Source: Spartobacteria bacterium
GTDB lineage: Bacteria; Verrucomicrobiota; Verrucomicrobiia; Chthoniobacterales; Chthoniobacteraceae
Length of the DNA stretch: 5,537 bases
Direction: 5' to 3'
NCBI GenBank assembly: GCA_025350985.1
Contig: JANXWU010000432.1
Coordinates: 1 to 5,537 of the forward strand
Positions 1-5,537 of this stretch are shown one piece after another. The notes under the pieces are model-generated. The model searched no databases. It was given only the letters and a program-made list of their open reading frames with translations, and was not told the DNA's origin. The position numbers were made by a program, and so were the translations under genes. The stretch's first letter is position 1. Each line of letters begins with the position of its first letter.

Positions 1-1790
1 AGTAACTCATCTGACTTCGCCGCCTTCCACGCCCCGATGTAGGACTCGATCGCATCATCCATCTTTTCCAAGGACACATAAGCGTCCGCCCGCGTCGCGC
101 GCACGTCGCCGAGTTGATTGCCTGTCGGGTATTCCTTCTCCCAAGTTTTCGAGTCGGCAATGACCTGCTCGTATTTCCCCTGCTGTTCCTTGGGGATCGC
201 CGCGCCCGCGTATGAGAGGTTAATGACCAGCATCCGATACTTCGCGTCAGTGATATACTGGCCGCCTCCATACTTCTGGATATAGCCGCCAATGATGCGC
301 GAAGCTTCGTCGATCTTGCCCGAGAACATCTGGCAGACTCCCGCGAGATAAAGCACGTCTTCCGCGTTGGCCCCGGCTTCACCATATTGCTCCTGATACT
401 TCCGGAAATCACCCAGCGCCATGTCGAACTTGCCCAAGTTGAACCTCGAGTAACCGAGTTGAAACAGCATCTCCGAGCGAAACTTGCTGTCCTTTTGATT
501 ATCCAGCATCCATTGCAACTTATCGGCGGCTTTCTGATAGTCTGGGTCTTTGACCTGAAGCTGGCTGGAGGCCATGAAGTAACCAACTGAGTCCTTGTTC
601 TTACCGTCTGGAAACTCCTTTAAGTAAATACCGCAATAACGATCCAATTCCTCCGGCGTCGCCACTTCTGTCATAATCGCGATTTCTGCAAACAGCGCGC
701 TTTCCCGGTCTTCCTTGGTCGCCGTCGGGAAGCGCAGCAACAGGTCGTCATACACCACCAGCGCCTCCCACTTCTGAGTTAGTTCGTAGTAACAAGTCGC
801 AACCCGGAAGTAGAGCTTCGGGCCAAAGTCCGGCAACGTATTTATTTGCTCCAGCAACTTCTTGGCGGCATCAATTGAACCTTGGATCGGCACGATCGTG
901 TTCATTAGAGCCGGGTTGGCTTCCAGTAGCACCCGCCGCCGGATCACCGCGATCTGATTCACCAGCGCCGCAATGCGCTGCTGCTGGATTCTTACGATCT
1001 CGTTCCGCAGCTTCACCGCGCGATAGCACGCGAACGCTTCCTTGTAGAGCTTCTTCCCGTAAAAATCGTCGCCGATTTTCACCGCAAGCTGGTTTAGCGC
1101 GACGACGTTCTCGACCAGCGTGATTTTTGTCTGGAGGTAAAGCAGCAGTTCCACCGCGCGCGCGGGATTGTTGTCCACATAGAACTGCGTGAGCATGATC
1201 GCCCCGCTTGCCTGCAACGCCGTCCGCACGTCCTGATGCGCCCCCGCCGGCGACTTTGCGTCCGGCTTGATCAGCGTCTCCAGTTTGGTGATGGCCTTGT
1301 CAATCTGCTTGTCGTCGCGGTAAGCCGTCGCTTCCAAAAAAAGCGCCTGGTCGCGCAAATCCGGCCGGCCCGGAATGTTCTCCAACCCCGCGAAAAGCTT
1401 CTCCGCCTCCGGGTAGTTCTTCAGTAATAGCTGGCACTGCGCGATGCCCATCGTCGAGTCGATCAGGCGCGTCGTCTTCGGGTAATCGACCTGAAAATCC
1501 TTGAACGCCTTCAGAGCCTTGTCGAATTGGTTCAGGTTGAAATAGGCGGCGGCCAGGGTGAAATAAACCGGCTCCAAATCCTTGTTCCCCTTGGCCAGTT
1601 GACCGAAGCCTTTGAGCACTTCCTCGAAATTCGCCACCGCCGGTTCAAACTGTCCGTTGTTGAAATTGGCAAAGCCCGCCTCGGCTTTTTGCTGCAACTC
1701 CTTCATTGGATCCTGCGCCACGGAAGTTGCGACAAACGCAATCAACGCGAGGACAACCGAAAGGATTCGTGATCGAAATGGGAGCGGCAC
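1..1790 (-). CDS. Exported TPR-like repeat protein, C-terminus cut by window edge
   Basis: This reading frame is open from a GTG at 1790-1788 to the left window edge, giving 596 complete residues with no stop. An in-frame TGA lies 18 nt upstream of the GTG, and no other start precedes the signal-like segment: two arginines near residues 6-8, a hydrophobic run at about 9-24 (ILSVVLALIAFVATSV) and a likely signal-peptidase site after VA at 24-25. The next ATG (codon 29) would remove that segment, so GTG is preferred. The remainder is helical with TPR-type spacing of Ala, Tyr, Gly and Leu. The clearest units are at about 39-66, 73-104, 109-138, 146-174, 323-355, 439-470, 477-508 and 562-592, many ending in a (D/K)YP- or FP-like turn. 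Such proteins act as periplasmic or envelope scaffolds; a YbgF/outer-membrane-assembly-like role is possible but only inferred. No Shine-Dalgarno is visible; the upstream bases are pyrimidine-rich and half of an inverted repeat ends 7 nt before the start. Confidence 0.9.
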   Translation of the reverse strand, partial: MPLPFRSRILSVVLALIAFVATSVAQDPMKELQQKAEAGFANFNNGQFEPAVANFEEVLKGFGQLAKGNKDLEPVYFTLAAAYFNLNQFDKALKAFKDFQVDYPKTTRLIDSTMGIAQCQLLLKNYPEAEKLFAGLENIPGRPDLRDQALFLEATAYRDDKQIDKAITKLETLIKPDAKSPAGAHQDVRTALQASGAIMLTQFYVDNNPARAVELLLYLQTKITLVENVVALNQLAVKIGDDFYGKKLYKEAFACYRAVKLRNEIVRIQQQRIAALVNQIAVIRRRVLLEANPALMNTIVPIQGSIDAAKKLLEQINTLPDFGPKLYFRVATCYYELTQKWEALVVYDDLLLRFPTATKEDRESALFAEIAIMTEVATPEELDRYCGIYLKEFPDGKNKDSVGYFMASSQLQVKDPDYQKAADKLQWMLDNQKDSKFRSEMLFQLGYSRFNLGKFDMALGDFRKYQEQYGEAGANAEDVLYLAGVCQMFSGKIDEASRIIGGYIQKYGGGQYITDAKYRMLVINLSYAGAAIPKEQQGKYEQVIADSKTWEKEYPTGNQLGDVRATRADAYVSLEKMDDAIESYIGAWKAAKSDEL

Positions 1791-1797
1791 GAGGGAG

Positions 1798-1863
1798 GAA
1801 AAACGGTTTCACAAAATGCACTAATCTTCCGCGTTGACTAGGGAAAACCGTTTTTCAACGCGG
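1798..1863. repeat. Overlapping inverted repeats in leader of the TPR-like gene
   Basis: A perfect 12-bp inverted repeat, GAAAAACGGTTT at 1798-1809 and AAACCGTTTTTC at 1845-1856, is separated by 35 nt. A second perfect 8-bp pair, CCGCGTTG at 1829-1836 and CAACGCGG at 1856-1863, starts inside the first loop and closes outside it. Apart from the shared base 1856, the two can coexist only as an H-type pseudoknot; otherwise they compete. A further small hairpin, GCGG/CCGC at 1860-1872, competes with the second stem. The inner arm of the long repeat ends 7 nt before the GTG start at 1790, so in RNA it could cover the ribosome-binding region; in DNA it could be a protein-binding site. The pairing is read directly from the sequence, while function is unknown. 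Confidence 0.55.
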
Positions 1864-1940
1864 ATTTCCCGCTAATTTTCGTTCGGCAACTAGAAACTGG
1901 CGGCAAGCGTGCAGTGGCTTCCGAGATGAAGACGGACTTT

Positions 1941-2810
1941 TCATGCCCCGCCGAACGCAACCGCCTCCAAATGATTTTCGCACTGGAAAACCTGCGCCCA
2001 CGCCACCCCATCCGTCGAACGCCACAGCCGCCCCTTCCAATTCGTCCCGACGAACACGCCCTTGCCAAATGCGCACGTCAGCGGCGCATCTTTGTTCTCC
2101 TTGCGCTCCCATTTTTCACCCTCCCACGAAAGGTAAGTCGCCCCCGCGCCCACCGCGACAAAGCGCCCGTCCGCAAACACAATCGAGTTGAGATGCTCGC
2201 CCTCGTTGCCGCGCTGCGGCTCGCTCCACGTCGAGCCGTTTTTCGTCGTCATGCGCAGTCCGTGCAGGCCGACGCCGACGAAGGTGCCGTTGCCAAAACA
2301 GACATCGATGAGCGTGTCGATCGGCTTGGCGTTTGCCACGTCGAACCACTCCAAGCCGTCCTTGGAAAACGCGCGCCGCCCGCGGTCCCCGACGCCGACG
2401 AACCAACCATTTCCCGCCGCCGCGCGCCGGATGATCGACTTGCCGCTGATTTCCTTCAGCTCGCTCCACTGCGCGCCGTCGCCGCTGGTCGAAACGAACG
2501 GCTTGGCCAGGCCGACCGTCACCGCATCCCCGCCGAACGCGATGAACTGGCCATTGCCGAAAACGATGCCGCGATAGTACCGCGAGTATTTCGACTCGTT
2601 GCTGCTGTTTTTCCAACTCACTCCATCGACCGTCGCCGCCATGATGTTCCGTCCGCCAAACGTCCCTACCGCCGCGAACACCCCGTTTCCAAACGCCAAC
2701 GCACGCCACGTCTCGCCTTCCTTCCCCACTTGCGAGTTCTTCCAATCCGCGCCGTTGTCGGAACTCAGACGCTGTCCGTTATGACCGACGGCGATGAACA
2801 TGTCCGCCAT
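1941..2810 (-). CDS. Seven-repeat beta-propeller-like protein without signal peptide
   Basis: The 289-residue product is built from repeats of about 36-48 residues with the pattern (A/V)FGNGxFVAVG, then a short glycine turn, then S-x-(D/N)G-x-x-W. The FGNG-type strands lie near residues 39, 83, 131, 171, 211, 247 and 285. This resembles sialidase/BNR- and YCF48-like propellers. The protein ends in AVAFGGA and begins MADMFIAVGHNG, so the last and first segments together make one repeat, the usual way a propeller ring is closed; this argues that both ends are native. The ATG at 2810 is the only sensible start, because an in-frame TAA lies 18 nt upstream. There is no signal peptide or membrane segment, so the product should be cytoplasmic unless exported otherwise. 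No enzyme active site is evident; binding or scaffolding is more likely. The gene is 150 nt upstream of the TPR-like gene on the same strand and has no clear intrinsic terminator behind it. Confidence 0.85.
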   Translation of the reverse strand: MADMFIAVGHNGQRLSSDNGADWKNSQVGKEGETWRALAFGNGVFAAVGTFGGRNIMAATVDGVSWKNSSNESKYSRYYRGIVFGNGQFIAFGGDAVTVGLAKPFVSTSGDGAQWSELKEISGKSIIRRAAAGNGWFVGVGDRGRRAFSKDGLEWFDVANAKPIDTLIDVCFGNGTFVGVGLHGLRMTTKNGSTWSEPQRGNEGEHLNSIVFADGRFVAVGAGATYLSWEGEKWERKENKDAPLTCAFGKGVFVGTNWKGRLWRSTDGVAWAQVFQCENHLEAVAFGGA

Positions 2811-2942
2811 CGTTGAGGATCGAACCTTTTATGGGAAGCACATCTTGATGAATGGTAACCGCGACGCCACGGCGCGGCTTCGGAAAAAAACGCCGCGAAT
2901 CCGCTTGTCACAGTCCCACGAAGCGTGTCTGTTGCCGCCCTT

Positions 2943-3050
2943 ATGGGACACTGCAAAGGCAAAGACAACGTCAAGAAACGCGCGATTCGCCGCAAGAAAA
3001 CCGAGCGCCTCGCGCTCGCCAAGGAAAAGGCGCAAGCCGCCACAAAGTAA
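2943..3050 (+). CDS. Small very basic protein of 35 residues, family unknown
   Basis: A short plus-strand frame runs from ATG at 2943 to TAA at 3048-3050 in the gap between two minus-strand genes. The product begins MGHCKGKDNVKK and continues with an Arg/Lys-rich stretch (RRKK at 16-19) and an alanine-rich helix-prone tail ending AATK. I count 13 Lys/Arg against 3 Asp/Glu, with one Cys and one His. Of the 34 codons after the start, 25 end in G or C, as expected of a GC-rich coding gene, and the composition looks designed rather than random. It would be divergent from the propeller gene (starts 132 nt apart) and convergent with the secreted-protein gene ending at 3109. There is no clear Shine-Dalgarno; an in-frame GTG at 2925 is a possible longer start. 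A TTGTCA at 2905 may be a -35 box but lacks a good -10. The charge suggests nucleic-acid or ribosome contact, which is inference only. Confidence 0.55.
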   Translation: MGHCKGKDNVKKRAIRRKKTERLALAKEKAQAATK

Positions 3051-3108
3051 CGGTGCCCTCCGGCGGCAGCAGCGCGCGTCTTATTCAGGCCGGGCCTTGC
3101 CGCGCCCC

Positions 3109-3759
3109 TCAGCGCTTGCGGACTTCGACCGCTGGTGACTGGAACAAACCGCGCGCCTGACTCGCCAGCCGTTCGTAAAGCGCACCGAAAGCGCGGGCGT
3201 CCGATTCCCGATAAAGGTCGAGAACCGCCGTGTTGCTTTCGTGGAGTTCCAGAATTGTTTTTCCATTTAACAGCACTTCGATCAAGCGCGAACCCAAATG
3301 GTAATTCGTGCCCACAAACCCAACCTCCGGACCTTTTCCTTTTCTTGCTTCCAGTTCGATCGCCTTGCCTTCTAGGAGTTCCTTGCAGATGTTTTTTGTG
3401 GCAAAGGGACGCGACTCAGCCCGTTCATAAGTGCTCGTCGCGTTCTTATCTACGACCTCGATGCGGTGCACCTGACGAGAGGTAAACTCCCACATCTCCC
3501 GCATCTCGTCCGGGACACGACCACCGGAAGCCTTTGCATCAGAAGCACCCAGGCAGGCGCTAATGCGGATGACCACCCCGGCCGGCAACGAGCCTGTGGC
3601 CCGCCCCTCGTTCAAGGTCTGGGCAGCTATCGACTCGCGTTCTTTTTTGTCCGTGGAAAGCCTTTGATCCGATCCAGCCGGGCCGGGTTTTGGTTCGGCT
3701 CTGGATAATGGCGGCACGAGGACGCAAACAATGAGGAGAAAGTGTCGAAGTGATTTCAT
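3109..3759 (-). CDS. Secreted protein of unknown function
   Basis: The complete 216-residue frame starts at ATG 3759. The N-terminus is a classic Sec signal peptide: basic MKSLRH, hydrophobic FLLIVCVLVPPL, and a likely cut in SRA-EP after residue 21. Cys12 is not in a lipobox, so a lipoprotein is unlikely. The mature part is highly charged. Residues 22-55 are polar and probably flexible (proline-rich, then Lys/Glu-rich), followed by a mixed region with strands around 61-70 (AGVVIRISAC) and 96-104, and a helical C-terminus at about 184-206. The mature chain has two cysteines, Cys69 and Cys125, which could form a disulfide outside the cytoplasm. I recognise no catalytic motif or family. It lies 168 nt downstream of the esterase gene on the same strand, and a promoter-like pair just before it suggests it can be transcribed on its own. 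Confidence 0.8.
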   Translation of the reverse strand: MKSLRHFLLIVCVLVPPLSRAEPKPGPAGSDQRLSTDKKERESIAAQTLNEGRATGSLPAGVVIRISACLGASDAKASGGRVPDEMREMWEFTSRQVHRIEVVDKNATSTYERAESRPFATKNICKELLEGKAIELEARKGKGPEVGFVGTNYHLGSRLIEVLLNGKTILELHESNTAVLDLYRESDARAFGALYERLASQARGLFQSPAVEVRKR

Positions 3760-3761
3760 GA

Positions 3762-3790
3762 CTTATATAAATGGGGTGTTGTGGTGACAG
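3762..3790 (-). promoter_or_regulatory. Possible sigma-70-type promoter of the secreted-protein gene
   Basis: Read on the minus strand, CTGTCA (3790-3785, four of six matches to TTGACA) is followed after 17 nt by TATAAG (3767-3762, five of six matches to TATAAT). The -10 box ends only 2 nt before the ATG at 3759, so a start site at the usual distance would fall at or just inside the first codons. If the promoter is real, the message is leaderless or the true start codon lies further in. No Shine-Dalgarno is seen before the ATG, which fits a leaderless message. Confidence 0.35.
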
Positions 3791-3927
3791 CCTTCATGAC
3801 ACGAGTCGCTCTTAAATTGTTCCTGCAAACTTACTGAGCTCAACCTGAAACTAAGTTGTCAGCCCTTCCGCCCTCCCTGCAACCCCGCGCTTCCCGCGGT
3901 GTGGTATTCGCTTGATGATTAAGTGTT

Positions 3928-5322
3928 TTAGCTGCCCTCCGGCTTGTCCCTTTTGCCATTCGGGCTGGCGGGCAGGGCAAAATCTTCGGGACGGTCCGGG
4001 TGTCTTGGGTCAAATGGTTTCACGTCAGGCGCGAGGAGCTTGACTAGGTCTAGTTTTGCTCCGCGGATACCTTCGATGACGCAACGCGCCAGTTCATAGC
4101 CGCCGTAAGCAGTAAAGTGTGTGTCGTCCTTCAGCGGCGCACTCTGTCCGGGGAAGGTGCCAGCCGGGAAATGGACGCAGGCTTTAGTAGAAACATCCGG
4201 ACCCAGCGCCTCGAAGAACTGGATGCTCATCGCATGAAGGTCAACCAGCGGCACTTTCTCTTCACGGCTTACCTGACTCGCCGCTTCGGCGAATTCGGCG
4301 AGACTAGGCTTGATCTCATCGCCCTCAAAGTGGCGGCGCTCCATGGAAGTGACGATGACTGGAAGCGCCTTTAGGTCGCGCGTCCGCCGCACGATGGTGC
4401 GGAGGCGTTCTTTGTAAGTGGTAAAAGGTCCTGCGCCGGGATGTTTGTCTTTCTGATCGTTATGGCCGAACTGAATGAAGAGGTAGTCGCCCGGCTGGAT
4501 GAATTCGAAGATTTTGTCGAATCGTTTGGCGCCCAATGAGCTGGCCAGCGACTCGCCGGATTGTGCGTGATTGGAGACGGCCACGGCATCGTAAAAGAAG
4601 CGCGGGAGCATCTGACCCCATCCGACATAAGGCTCATCGCGCTGATTGGTGACGGTGGAATCGCCGGCGATATAGAGCGTCGTCACCACCCGCGCTGGCA
4701 CGATCTCCAATGCGCAAAGACAAGGGCGCGAGTTGGAAAATTCGAGGGTGAGTTTGTCATCCCAATCACGATGACCACCCTGTTCCGATGGTTTCAATTT
4801 CACCTGGCCTCCCACTTTCAATGCCGGCCTTTTCACGGCCACCGTAAAAGTGCGCATCTCGAACTTGCCCGCTGCGGTCTCGGTCTTCTCAATCATTAAC
4901 CGGCGCGCTTCCGCTTTCACGGTCGTAACGGACGCGCCTTTTACATCGCCGAGAATGACACTCACGCGATAAAGGCCCTCCGGCACCACGACGGAGAAGG
5001 CGAATGGCTTCCCACCCGTGACAAAGCCATCACGAAGCTTATCCGCTCCATCGCGCTCGACCGCCGTTACCGTCGCACCTTCCTCAAAGCCATAGCCGTC
5101 TTCCATGGTAACCGTCTTGCCCGGTTTCACTGCGGTATATCCTGGAGCTACTCCACCGCCGAAATCGAACTTCCAAGTCGTCTGTTCCGCCGCCACAAGA
5201 AACGAAGACGCACTCAAGGTCACGACTCCCACGAGGAGAAAAATGGCTAACCAAGACTTTGCTCGAGCTAGAGTAATAAGAGTCTGAGGCTGGTGTTGGC
5301 GGAGAGTACAAGTCGGGTTCAT
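3928..5322 (-). CDS. Rhamnogalacturonan acetylesterase-like SGNH/GDSL hydrolase, secreted
   Basis: The complete 464-residue protein probably removes acetyl groups from rhamnogalacturonan or related pectin (CE12-type enzymes). All SGNH blocks are present: GDST with nucleophile Ser222 in YIAGDSTVT, block II Gly256 in NHAQSGES, Asn288 in FIQFGHND, and the C-terminal DxxH as Asp399 and His402 in DDTHF. The catalytic domain spans about 214-425. Before it, residues 47-210 form a beta-rich region opening with TTWKFDFGGG, which resembles the galactose-binding-like front domain found on many bacterial members, so the chain is longer than minimal fungal enzymes. A hydrophobic stretch at 24-45 ending VAA-EQ is a likely signal peptide, with an unusually long N-region of about 23 residues; no better in-frame start was found. 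A proline- and charge-rich tail (about 435-464) looks unstructured. No Shine-Dalgarno is visible. A strong terminator lies 32 nt upstream of the ATG. The exact substrate is inferred. Confidence 0.9.
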   Translation of the reverse strand: MNPTCTLRQHQPQTLITLARAKSWLAIFLLVGVVTLSASSFLVAAEQTTWKFDFGGGVAPGYTAVKPGKTVTMEDGYGFEEGATVTAVERDGADKLRDGFVTGGKPFAFSVVVPEGLYRVSVILGDVKGASVTTVKAEARRLMIEKTETAAGKFEMRTFTVAVKRPALKVGGQVKLKPSEQGGHRDWDDKLTLEFSNSRPCLCALEIVPARVVTTLYIAGDSTVTNQRDEPYVGWGQMLPRFFYDAVAVSNHAQSGESLASSLGAKRFDKIFEFIQPGDYLFIQFGHNDQKDKHPGAGPFTTYKERLRTIVRRTRDLKALPVIVTSMERRHFEGDEIKPSLAEFAEAASQVSREEKVPLVDLHAMSIQFFEALGPDVSTKACVHFPAGTFPGQSAPLKDDTHFTAYGGYELARCVIEGIRGAKLDLVKLLAPDVKPFDPRHPDRPEDFALPASPNGKRDKPEGS

Positions 5323-5354
5323 AGCCGCAGTTCAATTAGATTACCTTTGCCCAC

Positions 5355-5392
5355 AAAAAAGGGGGAGGTCAACAAGACCTCCCCCCCTTTTT
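5355..5392. terminator. Strong bidirectional intrinsic terminator
   Basis: A perfect 10-bp stem, GGGGGAGGTC at 5361-5370 with GACCTCCCCC at 5376-5385, encloses a 5-nt loop (AACAA on plus, TTGTT on minus). It is flanked by six A on the left (5355-5360) and five T on the right (5388-5392), so both strands give a hairpin followed by a U-tract. On the minus strand the T-run follows the stem directly, whereas on the plus strand two extra C intervene, so the minus direction is the more canonical. It lies just upstream of the esterase gene, so it either ends a minus-strand gene located beyond 5410 or acts inside the esterase leader as an attenuator. Confidence 0.85.
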
Positions 5393-5435
5393 AATTAGGG
5401 TCTTAGCAGCTTTACGAGGAGGTTTTGAGCGGAAC

Positions 5436-5537
5436 ATGCTGATCCTGAGTGAAAAACAAATACGTAAAGCACGCGCATATTTCCGAGGGGCTTTTTCGGA
5501 AGGTGTTGAAGTTGTTTTGCGCGGATATTCCCGCGCG
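5436..5537 (+). CDS. Possible N-terminus of a gene running off the right edge
   Basis: From ATG 5436 the frame is open for 34 codons to the window end, beginning MLILSEKQIRKARAYF and continuing with a plausible mix of charged and hydrophobic residues. A GAGGAGG at 5416-5422 lies 13 nt before the ATG, rather far for a Shine-Dalgarno, with a weaker GAGCGG closer. Against it, only 12 of 33 codons end in G or C, lower than the small plus-strand gene at 2943, and a terminator just upstream is odd for a gene start. The competing reading is a minus-strand gene entering from the right and stopping at 5414-5412 (TAA), about 20 nt before the terminator, which suits the terminator better and has G or C at about 25 of 40 third positions. 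All three minus frames are open over much of this short segment, so coding evidence is weak either way. Confidence 0.3.
   Translation, partial: MLILSEKQIRKARAYFRGAFSEGVEVVLRGYSRA

Noticed and set aside
2116..2745. Second minus-strand open frame of 209 residues
   Set aside because: It overlaps the propeller gene in another frame, is extremely Arg-rich and lacks any motif; this is typical of an off-frame reading of GC-rich coding DNA.
1914..2816. Plus-strand 300-residue open frame
   Set aside because: It is the exact antisense shadow of the propeller gene. Its product is rich in Arg, Ala and Pro without domain character, whereas the minus strand shows regular FGNG/DGxxW repeats.
2859..2877. 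CCGCG/CGCGG hairpin in the divergent spacer
   Set aside because: It has a short stem and a large loop, a run of A rather than T follows on the plus strand, and GC-rich chance pairing is likely.
3074..3105. Possible convergent terminator between the small gene and the secreted-protein gene
   Set aside because: Pairing (GCGCG/CGCGC with an inner AGGC/GCCT) is interrupted by unequal loops, and no T-run follows on either strand.
2765..3138. Several 70-115 residue frames on both strands around the small basic gene
   Set aside because: Their products look like random translation, with no signal peptide continuing into the propeller. The 2943-3050 frame has the better composition.
3756..3797. A 13-codon upstream frame (MKAVTTTPHLYKS) whose TGA overlaps the ATG of the secreted-protein gene
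   Set aside because: It has no ribosome-binding site, its composition is unremarkable, and the promoter-like boxes lie inside it, so the ATGA overlap is probably chance.
3885..3899. Hairpin CCGCG/CGCGG after the esterase stop as a terminator
   Set aside because: The stem is only 5 bp and has no T-run on the minus strand, so it does not meet the pattern of an intrinsic terminator.
5370..5437. A 22-codon minus-strand leader peptide (start 5437, stop TGA in the terminator loop) as a classical attenuator
   Set aside because: It has no run of a single regulatory amino-acid codon and no convincing ribosome-binding site, so a leader-peptide attenuation claim is not supported.

Overview
The window reads as part of a moderately GC-rich bacterial chromosome. 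Four clear genes lie on the minus strand. They encode a large exported tetratricopeptide-type repeat protein, a closed beta-propeller, a secreted protein of unknown family and a secreted SGNH/GDSL esterase with a carbohydrate-binding-like front domain. This mix of secreted pectin-type esterase, repeat-rich envelope proteins, wide gene spacing and starts without clear Shine-Dalgarno sequences would suit a Verrucomicrobia/PVC-type heterotroph. That placement is an inference from gene style; no marker gene is present.

Layout in transcription order (right to left). 5393-5537 is an edge segment with no decisive coding frame; a plus-strand start at 5436 behind a GAGGAGG is the best candidate. 5355-5392 is a strong bidirectional intrinsic terminator that sits only 32 nt in front of the esterase gene. 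5322-3928 (minus) is a complete rhamnogalacturonan-acetylesterase-like protein of 464 residues. After a 168-nt spacer with a promoter-like pair almost touching the next start, 3759-3109 (minus) is a 216-residue secreted protein that I do not recognise. The 298-nt gap to the next minus gene is not empty: on the plus strand 2943-3050 encodes a 35-residue, very basic small protein. 2810-1941 (minus) is a 289-residue protein made of about seven repeats, with the first repeat split between its two ends, and no signal peptide. A 150-nt spacer rich in overlapping inverted repeats follows. From 1790 leftward the minus strand encodes the N-terminal 596 residues of the repeat protein, which runs off the window.

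The genes do not form a tight operon: all spacers exceed 140 nt and no coding regions overlap. The esterase probably works outside the cytoplasm on acetylated pectin-type polysaccharide; the repeat protein probably works in the periplasm or at the envelope. No shared pathway is shown by the sequence. The items most worth a second look are the small basic protein at 2943-3050, the pseudoknot-capable leader of the repeat protein (1798-1863) and the terminator in front of the esterase. I saw no rRNA, tRNA, CRISPR array, transposase or insertion-sequence ends.
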